This document shows positions 32,701-37,828 of a DNA stretch of 37,828 bases, in pieces (the stretch's first letter is position 1; each line of letters starts with the position of its first letter). This DNA is from Planctomycetales bacterium (GTDB lineage: Bacteria; Planctomycetota; Planctomycetia; Pirellulales; Thermoguttaceae): contig SKOZ01000085.1 of assembly GCA_007119795.1 (NCBI GenBank), positions 1 through 37,828 of the forward strand, written 5' to 3'. Under the pieces are notes generated by a model. The model saw nothing but the letters and a program-made list of their open reading frames with translations, was not told where the DNA came from and made no database searches. Made by a program: the position numbers and the translations under genes.

Positions 32701-33330
32701 CTTATCCGGCAGCGCGGGGCGCTCTGGTGACGGCACGGGCTCGTCGCTTCCGCGTGCTTTCTCGTTTCGGAGGACGGCGGCGATGGCCTCTTGCAGATCG
32801 GATGCCGTGCGGAGGCGCTCGCCGGGGAGGTGGCCGAGGGCCAGGGATAGGAGGCTGCGGTACGGCCGGGCGAGTTGCTGCTTCACTGCGGGATCGAACA
32901 TGAACGCCCGCACCGACCGGCCCGTCAGCAGGCGGCAGAGCACCGCCCCGAGCTGGTAGACGTCTACCGCCTCTGGCGCCAAGGGGATGCCGTTCGTCTC
33001 GAGGACCCGGCGAGCCGCCCCCATCTCCGCGGGTAGTTCAATCAAAGGACCGCGAAGCAACGCCAGCGGGCAGAAGTCGGGATCGGAAATCCCGCCGCCG
33101 AAGCGGCGACTCACCGCCGGTGGCGGAAGCCGCGGGTTCGAGTGGGCGTCGAGTTCGACCGTGCGCAACTCGATGGAGCGATGGATCACACCGGAGCGAT
33201 GGAGCCGCTCAACCTCCGCTGCCAAGCGGTCGACCACCCGGAGCGCCTCCGAGCACGACAAAGCACTTCCACCTTCCCCCAGGTCGATCAGTCGCCTCAG
33301 CCCCTGGGACGCGCTTGCCGAATGGCTCAT
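29758..33330 (-). CDS. receptor-like Ser/Thr protein kinase: pseudokinase, kinase, TM helix, seven-repeat FG-GAP propeller
   Basis: The 1190-residue protein has four parts. Residues 25-185 resemble a kinase C-lobe but read H-R-S-I-E at 50-54 instead of H-R-D-x-K, with no glycine loop: a pseudokinase. Residues 251-520 are a full Hanks-type kinase: G-Q-G-G-M-G-E-V near 261, the ATP-binding Lys284 in V-A-L-K, H-R-D-V-K with Asp378, D-F-G with Asp397 and A-P-E. A proline-rich linker leads to one transmembrane helix (about 608-628). Outside, residues about 740-1110 hold seven repeats of the type F-G-x-x-V-A, fitting a seven-bladed FG-GAP-like propeller. An SdrD/carboxypeptidase-regulatory-like domain (G-R-F-V-I-E-G-L-S-P-G-H-Y) follows. 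It would sense an extracellular ligand and phosphorylate cytoplasmic targets. The ATG at 33330 has GGGGAAGG upstream. The sigma factor gene lies 539 bases upstream on the same strand. Confidence 0.9.
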   Translation of the reverse strand: MSHSASASQGLRRLIDLGEGGSALSCSEALRVVDRLAAEVERLHRSGVIHRSIELRTVELDAHSNPRLPPPAVSRRFGGGISDPDFCPLALLRGPLIELPAEMGAARRVLETNGIPLAPEAVDVYQLGAVLCRLLTGRSVRAFMFDPAVKQQLARPYRSLLSLALGHLPGERLRTASDLQEAIAAVLRNEKARGSDEPVPSPERPALPDKTAQLSGETARTAIECGEAAEGDVPVRSSQPSVHTEASPPARLGHFRILRRIGQGGMGEVFEAFDEKLHRRVALKVLRREMAAQPEHLRRFVAEASAAAQLAHPNVAHVYSIEEAEGRHFFAMQYVDGQSLAHHLAESGPAPLERAVAVLDDCLCGLQAAHARGLIHRDVKPGNILIERDSGRAILVDFGLVRPVSRESQWTDHNTVLGTVDYIAPEQATGQTVDGRTDLYSLGVVAYQLFSGRLPFSAESPSAVLFSHAYKLPSPLSDAAPGLPPAISEFVAKLLVKEPGDRYASAAEALAHLRAIRCKAAVGPGRHPPTDTDAAAVRATEAGRGFQDAPPGGSAAQASPSNPPPADAETPVPLWVEDPPLRPPAAALSERLGRARTRDEMRSVRAGWMLFALGLAVAVVFLGLYGPVFLREDGYGTVVLEEGVSPAQPAEVDQPEPASPIEDEALSSQEEPADDPVPVPSVPALPVDLPDGGDEDIADAAADVPGIFLEGTVRLAGSVGEPSAVLADCAIEVQLLDSDRDVHEVIVPPAGVDVAKFGYALAHLDGNLLVGAPGESESPSAPRMDGKDRPGQAFVFDREGRPAHTLTSPERRPRDRFGCTVAAAGDWWVVGASFCSVGERLAGAAYVFDRASGRLLNRLDNPGPMLGQGTPWDWFGFSVAASSQSVLVGAPYADIPETDAGAAFLFDAASGGLRLAIRNEQASSFDGFGWSVALVGERLVVGIRWDDFAAEDTGRVLILDGTTGMPLQFVDNPRPHENAHFGRVLAAAADDSPWFLATAPHDDTFGPRAGAAYLFDASGELQRPIDPPQPALGSEFGRAAAMGGGWILIGAPLQRSAIGRSGAAYLFDSGSGQLHRVFHAPEPVADDQFGRAVAIDPDQQRVFVAARGQAVDPRGIVYVFDIAESPQEFRSDAAGRFVIEGLSPGHYEVRCVPPPGYRLVEGREDTVNVRLGPDQPPPPVEFLLSAESEP

Positions 33331-33869
33331 CCTTCCCCGTCCTTTCCCCTCCCCGCCGCCGTTCCAGCGTAGAAGACGGCGGTTCCCGTGGCAAGATATG
33401 GGAGCCCTTTTTGCGATGCCCCATCCCTGTGCCGAAGCTTGCATCGCGGCCCGTCCGCACCGCCGCCTGTTCCCTGCCCAGATCAGACGGCGGGCGGACA
33501 CTTTCGGCCGCTCTGCGTGGGGGTCCCTCGACCCGCTTGTGCGGCGACCTCGCCCCGCGGTCGCCGTCACCGACACTGCCCGCTCATCGCGCGCCCAACG
33601 CCATACCCCACCACCGAATCACGCGCGTTCTCCCGTCCGCCCCGCCCCGCTCGGCGGGCGGGATTCCGCGCGAACCTCCGTTCCAGGACAAGAAGGACGA
33701 TGGCCGGCACTCGGTCGCCTGCCCAACCCCCTTCATGTAGCCGCAGGCAGACCATTCGTAGTTCTGGGCAAGAAAAACGGGCAAGGATTCGGCCCCCGGC
33801 CGCCTCGCATTCCGAATCTGCAGCTTTCGGGCGGGAATCGCCCCAGGCGACCGAAGGCGGCGCGGCTCT
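33331..33869. other. intergenic region between sigma factor and kinase genes, no gene seen
   Basis: The 539 bases separate two minus-strand genes. Short open frames on the minus strand (about 60 residues) lack ribosome-binding sites and domain-like sequence. The kinase gene's own promoter is expected here and could be the target of the adjacent sigma factor, but I cannot identify it. Confidence 0.45.
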
Positions 33870-34760
33870 TTACTTGTCCGTGCCGGGACCGGATTCCGGC
33901 GGGCAGGGGGTTCCTCCGGAACCGCCCGCGCGCGGAGGCGTCGGCAATTCGCTCCCCGCAGGCGTCCGCAATCGCTCCGTCACCCGGGTGAAGGCCTCGG
34001 CCGACGAGCTGCTGCGGGCCGGATCGAGGTACTCGTAGGCGCGGCGGAGGGCCAGCTCCAAACCACCATGGCGGGTCAGATACTCGCCGAGGAGCTGCCA
34101 TTCGTGGTGGAATTCCCCTTCGCACTGCTCGGCGACGGAATACTGTTCCACCTGCTGGCGGACAACCTTCTCCAGGGTGTCGGCGAGGCGGCCGCGAGCG
34201 TGCCGGTAGTAGTTGTCCACGGTGGCGGGGGCCAACTCCAGGGCCTCGGCGACCTGGGCGATGGTCAGCCCCTGACAAAGGCGGCCATACAAGACTCGCA
34301 GGTAATCGCCCTTGCCCTCCCCGTAATACTCGGTGGCCAGCCGCTCAACAGCGGCCTGGAGAATCCCCTCGGCCCAGACGGCGAAGAAGGGGTCGGCCTT
34401 TGTCTCGCTCATCTCGGCGGCCTCGCGGATGTGGTCCCGGAGGATCTCCCGCCAGATTCGCTGGCGGTTGGCGGCCACCCGGTGCCGGTTTGCCAAGACG
34501 TTCCGGGCCACCGCACAGAGCAGCGACCGCAAACGGGCCGTCTGGCGGCTCATCCAGGCGACGAGGAGACGGTTGCGCCAAAGGACCTCGAACGTCTGAG
34601 ACGCGACCTCTTCGGCGTCGTTCAAATCGCGGGCCCCGTAGCGGAGTGCAAAGCGGCAGACCGGCGACCAGTAGTCGGCCAGAAACCGGCTCCAGTCCTC
34701 TTCGCTGCCCCCTGCTGCCAATCGCTGGATCAGAGTCAGCCGTGTCTGCGGAAAACCCAT
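33870..34760 (-). CDS. ECF-type RNA polymerase sigma factor with C-terminal extension
   Basis: The 296-residue protein has a sigma region 2 (about 25-105, including F-A-L-R-Y-G-A-R-D-L-N-D-A-E-E-V-A-S-Q-T-F and W-R-N-R) and a region 4 helix-turn-helix (about 165-200, G-L-T-I-A-Q-V-A-E-A-L-E-L-A-P-A-T-V). It redirects RNA polymerase to its own promoters. Around 95 further residues follow region 4; they begin Y-S-V-A-E-Q-C-E and end in a Pro/Gly-rich tail. This extension is unlike minimal ECF factors of about 190 residues and may be a control domain. No anti-sigma factor gene is adjacent. The neighbouring kinase is on the same strand, 539 bases downstream. Such sigma-kinase pairs are known from Planctomycetes, where phosphorylation can replace anti-sigma control. 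The ATG at 34760 starts right before the family N-terminus; the upstream frame extension is not supported. Confidence 0.85.
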   Translation of the reverse strand: MGFPQTRLTLIQRLAAGGSEEDWSRFLADYWSPVCRFALRYGARDLNDAEEVASQTFEVLWRNRLLVAWMSRQTARLRSLLCAVARNVLANRHRVAANRQRIWREILRDHIREAAEMSETKADPFFAVWAEGILQAAVERLATEYYGEGKGDYLRVLYGRLCQGLTIAQVAEALELAPATVDNYYRHARGRLADTLEKVVRQQVEQYSVAEQCEGEFHHEWQLLGEYLTRHGGLELALRRAYEYLDPARSSSSAEAFTRVTERLRTPAGSELPTPPRAGGSGGTPCPPESGPGTDK

Positions 34761-34973
34761 GGCACTGCTGCTTGTCCGCCTTTCCGGTCGCGCCCCGCTC
34801 GGGATGGAGGGAATCGAACCCCCCACCCAGTACAGCATAACTAACTCCGAGGGGCCAATTCCACCCCACCAGAGCCTGGACTGGCCGGGTCTGAATGGCC
34901 CCATGAATGCGGGGGTGCTGCCCGAACCGCCCAAGCAGACGACCGGATCCCGCGCCACGAACCGGCCGCGCCG

Positions 34974-35972
34974 TCAGGCTGGCGGGCCGAAGTGCTCGCC
35001 CCATACCGCAGCAAGATCGCGGCCGACGCGCGCCAGCCGCTCCTGTTCCGTTGTGGTGAGCGGCTCGTAGCGACTGGCCATGAGGGCCGTGCCGCGGACC
35101 TCGGCAGGCGCGTAGACGCCGATGCTCGCCGTGGCCACCCCCGGTAGCCCGAGCGTATAACGCAGGGCCCCAGGCAGGTATTCGCCAGCGATCAGCGCGG
35201 GGCGGCGGGGCCCCGGGTAGGCTGGGAAACCGCCCTGGATTCCGCCGAAGACCTTCATCGCCACCACCCCCACGTTCTGCTCGCGGCAGAGGGGAAGCAC
35301 GAGCTCCTCGAATTCGTACGTGTAGCGGTCGGCGAAATTGAGCGTCATCAGGACCGCGTCGACCTCGCCGGTCTCCAGGTAGGGAAGGAACTTGCCTGCC
35401 TGGCTGTGGCCGGTGATGCCGATGAAGCGGACCTTCCCCGCCTGGCGCTGCTTGACCAGCCAGGTGAAGACGCCTTCCCCGGCCAGTGTCTCTTCGGCCT
35501 CGTACCCGCCCACGTCGTGCAGGTAGAGGAGGTCCAGGTAGTCGGTCTTCAGGGCTTGGAGCGAATGGGCCAGCGACTCCTCGGCCTCGGCGATCGAGTC
35601 GGCGTGGAACTTAGTCGCCAGGAAGACGTCACCCCGCCGCTCGCCCAACGCCAGTCCCACCCCTTCTTCGGCGTTGAAGTACGCCGGCGCGGTGTCGATG
35701 GAATTCACGCCGCACTCGAGGGCCTCGTCGACGCAGTCGGCGATCTGGCGGGCGGAAAAGTGCCGCGAGTGCCCGCACGGAGCCGTCCCCAGCGTGAAGA
35801 CCGTCACCGACTCCCCGGTGCGGCCCAATGTCCGGCGGGGAAGCTCCCTCTCCGAGGCCATTGCCGGCACGCCGAAGGCCGAGGCGGCAAGCGTCCCTCC
35901 GGTCCAAAGGCCCGTGCGGCGCAGGAAGGTGCGGCGGGAGACGCGGGGTACGGGAAATCGTGCGGTGCTCAC
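34974..35972 (-). CDS. Tat-exported aldo/keto reductase
   Basis: The 332-residue protein has a Tat signal (S-R-R-T-F-L-R-R at 12-19) followed by an aldo/keto reductase TIM barrel. The catalytic tetrad is visible: Asp93 and Tyr98 in S-I-D-T-A-P-A-Y, Lys121 in L-A-T-K-F and His152 in L-L-Y-L-H-D. The enzyme would reduce carbonyls with NAD(P)H; exported members presumably receive cofactor before Tat transport. The start is a GTG at 35972 with GGAGAG ten bases upstream. It is transcribed toward the sigma factor gene, 213 bases away, and is divergent from the ferredoxin-NADP reductase gene. Substrate is unknown; the export signal and neighbours suggest envelope sugar or polyol chemistry. Confidence 0.93.
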   Translation of the reverse strand: MSTARFPVPRVSRRTFLRRTGLWTGGTLAASAFGVPAMASERELPRRTLGRTGESVTVFTLGTAPCGHSRHFSARQIADCVDEALECGVNSIDTAPAYFNAEEGVGLALGERRGDVFLATKFHADSIAEAEESLAHSLQALKTDYLDLLYLHDVGGYEAEETLAGEGVFTWLVKQRQAGKVRFIGITGHSQAGKFLPYLETGEVDAVLMTLNFADRYTYEFEELVLPLCREQNVGVVAMKVFGGIQGGFPAYPGPRRPALIAGEYLPGALRYTLGLPGVATASIGVYAPAEVRGTALMASRYEPLTTTEQERLARVGRDLAAVWGEHFGPPA

Positions 35973-36273
35973 CTTGGCTCTCCGAATTGATCAATGGGGC
36001 CGCCCGTTGCGGCGAATACTGCGAAATGGGACCCCTGAGGTGACCGGCAACCCGGTCGGGCCCCCTATCCGGCAGGATGGACTGCCGCCCATTGTTGCAT
36101 CTTCAGGGGAAAGAGTCAAAATACAGGCGGCGCGCGGCCCGGGAAAGCCCCGCATGGCTTCGACCCTCGCCGGTGATCCGGTGCCGGGAGGACACAGAAA
36201 CACGGCTTCATCCAGGACGCTGGGCCCGCTGCCGAGCCGCACGAACGAATCCGCGTTCCCCCTTGAGGCCACG
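35973..36273. other. divergent intergenic region with a hairpin, no gene seen
   Basis: The 301 bases lie between the aldo/keto reductase (minus) and ferredoxin-NADP reductase (plus) genes. A perfect 6-bp hairpin with a 4-base loop, GACCGG-CAAC-CCGGTC, spans 36042-36057. An AT-rich patch at about 36113-36125 could hold a -10 element for the plus-strand gene. The open frame leading into the reductase gene is not supported as coding. Confidence 0.45.
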
Positions 36274-37098
36274 ATGGGCAAAGACGCCGGCGGGCAATAC
36301 AATGCCATTGTCACACAACGCATCGAGATCGCGCCCGGGCTGCTCATCCTGCGAGTCACTCCGGATACGTGGGAGCTCGGTGACTTCGTCCCCGGGCAGT
36401 ATTCCGTCCTCGGCCTGCTCGGCGCGGCGCCGCGCTGCGAACGGGCCGACCCGGAAGAACCCCCGCCTCCCCCCGAGAAGCTCATCAAGCGGGCCTATTC
36501 GATCGCCTCGTCATCACGGGTCCGCGAATACCTCGAGTTCTACATTACCCTGGTCCACTCGGGCGCGCTGACCCCCCGGCTTTACCTGCTGGACATCGGC
36601 GACCGCCTCTGGATGGGCCGCAAGATCACCGGCATGTTCACCCTGGATGACGTGCCCGCGGAAGCCAACGTCCTGCTCTTCGCCACGGGGACGGGAATCG
36701 CCCCCTATATGAGCATGGTCAGGACGGTGCTCAACCGCGGCGGGCCGCGGCGGCTGGGGATCGTCCACGCCGCCCGGCATTCCTGGGACCTCGGCTACCG
36801 CGAGGAGCTACAAACCCTCGAGCAAGTATCCCCGCAGCTCAGCTACCTCCCCCTGATCAGCGAGCCGGAGAAGGAACCAGTCCCCTGGAGGGGCCGCACC
36901 GGCTTCTGCCACGACCTCTGGCTCGACGGCACCATCGAGAAACAATGGGGCTTCCGCCCCATCCCGGAGAACACCCACATCTTCCTCTGCGGCAACCCGC
37001 TGATGATCCAGGAGATGCTCAAGGTGCTCGCCGAAGAAGGTTTCCGGGAACACTCCCGCCGCTCTCCCGGGAACGTTCACCTGGAGAAGTACTGGTAG
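36274..37098 (+). CDS. ferredoxin/flavodoxin-NADP+ reductase
   Basis: The 274-residue FAD enzyme passes electrons between NADPH and ferredoxin or flavodoxin in the cytoplasm. The FAD-binding motif K-R-A-Y-S-I-A-S-S lies near residues 72-80. The NADP site F-A-T-G-T-G-I-A-P-Y-M-S-M is at about 136-148, and H-I-F-L-C-G-N-P-L-M-I follows. The C-terminal E-K-Y-W ending, with its aromatic residue over the flavin, fits the bacterial Fpr subfamily. A short Pro/Glu-rich insertion (E-E-P-P-P-P-P-E) precedes the FAD motif. The ATG at 36274 has GAGG seven bases upstream; the much longer open frame before it is a divergent promoter region. It stands alone and converges with the small minus-strand gene. 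Confidence 0.93.
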   Translation: MGKDAGGQYNAIVTQRIEIAPGLLILRVTPDTWELGDFVPGQYSVLGLLGAAPRCERADPEEPPPPPEKLIKRAYSIASSSRVREYLEFYITLVHSGALTPRLYLLDIGDRLWMGRKITGMFTLDDVPAEANVLLFATGTGIAPYMSMVRTVLNRGGPRRLGIVHAARHSWDLGYREELQTLEQVSPQLSYLPLISEPEKEPVPWRGRTGFCHDLWLDGTIEKQWGFRPIPENTHIFLCGNPLMIQEMLKVLAEEGFREHSRRSPGNVHLEKYW

Positions 37099-37219
37099 GG
37101 GGCAAGAGCGGGATGCCGCAAGAGGCGCTCAGCGGTTGGCGCGGCACTGCCGGCGCAAACGATGGCCCCTCTCCCCCGTGATGCGCCCGTCGGCGGCCCT
37201 CAAGGACTGCCGAGCTCGG

Positions 37220-37567
37220 CTACTGTTCCTGGAGCTTCATACGGCGAAGCTCTTCCAGTTCGGCGGTCAAACGATGCCGAAGCGGGCTCTCGGGGCGGAG
37301 CTGATCGATGAGCGTTTCCGCCCGCTCGAACGTCTCCTCTCCGATCTCCCCGCGAGTGAACAGCTTTTGCCAGGTTCTCGATATCTCCCTTTCCGTAAGC
37401 AATCTGCACCTCGCACCCGTCTGCGAGATCGCCCACGCCCGGTCACGGGCGTATCCCCATCCCAGGCGCCCGGATGGCGCGGCAATCTCTCCGAACGAAA
37501 TAGACACCAACGCCGCCTCCACGAACCTCGCTCCTCGTGGCTGCCTACTACCACCATTTTTAACCAT
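37220..37567 (-). CDS. small predicted protein, unknown function
   Basis: A 115-residue frame starts at an ATG (37567) preceded by GAGGGGCGG. The C-terminal half is strongly charged and helical, including T-E-R-E-I-S-R-T-W-Q-K-L-F-T-R-G and P-E-S-P-L-R-H-R-L-T-A-E-L-E-E-L. It has no cysteine cluster, signal peptide or recognised domain. The amino-acid composition and ribosome-binding site look like a real gene, but I cannot name a family. It converges with the ferredoxin-NADP reductase gene. On the other side lies tRNA-Arg, about 220 bases away on the same strand. Confidence 0.6.
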   Translation of the reverse strand: MVKNGGSRQPRGARFVEAALVSISFGEIAAPSGRLGWGYARDRAWAISQTGARCRLLTEREISRTWQKLFTRGEIGEETFERAETLIDQLRPESPLRHRLTAELEELRRMKLQEQ

Positions 37568-37786
37568 CCACCGCCCCTCAGGCAACCGTCTGTCGGGCGA
37601 TTTCACGCCGCCGCCGTCACGCACCCGAATACCCCCCCTAACTATCTATACAACCCACTGCACCATGAAGATTCTACTCGGTCCCCGGCCGAGGATGAAT
37701 CTCGTCTCGCTCGCGTGCCAGGGGCGATTCCGTCTCGAGCAGTTTTTCGTGGGAAGCCCGCCTTCGTGAGCCCTGGTGTCACCAAG

Positions 37787-37828
37787 TACGCCTGACAGGA
37801 TTCGAACCTGTGACCTACGGTTTAGGAA
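37787..37828 (-). tRNA. tRNA-Arg(CCT), 5' part outside window
   Basis: The minus strand reads the last two-thirds of the anticodon arm onward. Bases TTCCTAA form the anticodon loop with anticodon CCT (Arg, codon AGG), then the 3' anticodon stem ACCGT and variable loop AGGTC. The T arm ACAGG-TTCGAAT-CCTGT is perfect, followed by acceptor strand CAGGCGT and discriminator A at 37787. CCA is not encoded. The gene runs off the right edge, so the D arm and 5' acceptor strand cannot be checked. Confidence 0.88.

Noticed and set aside
31387..32730. 447-codon plus-strand frame inside the kinase gene
   Set aside because: It lies opposite the intact kinase domain with all catalytic motifs and reads as an antisense artefact.
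34794..34870. Possible complete tRNA on the minus strand
   Set aside because: Only the T arm and part of an acceptor strand can be drawn. The 19-20 bases before the T arm cannot hold an anticodon arm, so it is not a functional tRNA.

Overview
The window is GC-rich bacterial chromosome and almost certainly planctomycetal; a Pirellulales-like lineage is my inference. Supporting signs are a large secreted protein opening with an LEPR-type N-terminal motif (L-E-x-L-E-P-R-x-x-L-N-A), a sigma factor with a C-terminal extension next to a giant Ser/Thr kinase, a thioredoxin-trypsin fusion, DUF3604, DUF4962 and Asp-box proteins, several Tat-exported oxidoreductases, and no rimM between rpsP and trmD. 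I saw no insertion sequence, prophage, CRISPR array or rRNA gene.

Layout. 1-5 kb: a truncated SlyD-like FKBP isomerase, a membrane-anchored nuclease-fold protein that has lost its catalytic residues, a zinc-free quinone oxidoreductase and a thioredoxin-trypsin fusion. 5-9.3 kb: a membrane-anchored coiled-coil protein, divergent from a very long TolC-like outer-membrane lipoprotein. 9.3-11.6 kb: an exported heparinase II/III-like (DUF4962) protein. 11.8-17.5 kb: the housekeeping block ruvB, a stand-alone SRP M-domain protein, ffh, rpsP, trmD, rplS and yraN. 17.6-23 kb: a small lipoprotein, an M32 carboxypeptidase and a secreted cyclophilin with cadherin/Ig-like repeats. 23.0-23.8 kb is non-coding and holds a polypurine/polypyrimidine inverted repeat. 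23.8-29.6 kb: an exported DUF3604 (PHP-fold) protein, a Tat-exported Asp-box double propeller and a Tat-exported Gfo/Idh/MocA oxidoreductase. 29.8-34.8 kb: a pseudokinase-kinase-TM-propeller receptor downstream of its likely partner sigma factor. 35-37.8 kb: a Tat-exported aldo/keto reductase, a ferredoxin-NADP+ reductase, a small conserved-looking protein and the 3' part of a tRNA-Arg(CCT) cut by the window edge.

How the genes fit together. ffh, rpsP, trmD, rplS and yraN form a translation and protein-targeting cluster read in one direction. The 23-30 kb genes and the DUF4962 protein look like an exported glycan-handling set. The sigma factor and kinase form a regulatory pair whose output cannot be read from the sequence.

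The most unusual object is the 121-residue protein at 13028-13393. It is a second, free-standing copy of the Ffh M domain directly upstream of ffh, about 78% identical to it. The SRP-RNA-binding motif is intact, many codon differences are silent, and hydrophobic finger-loop positions have become arginine or lysine. It looks like a selected SRP-derived mini-protein rather than debris.
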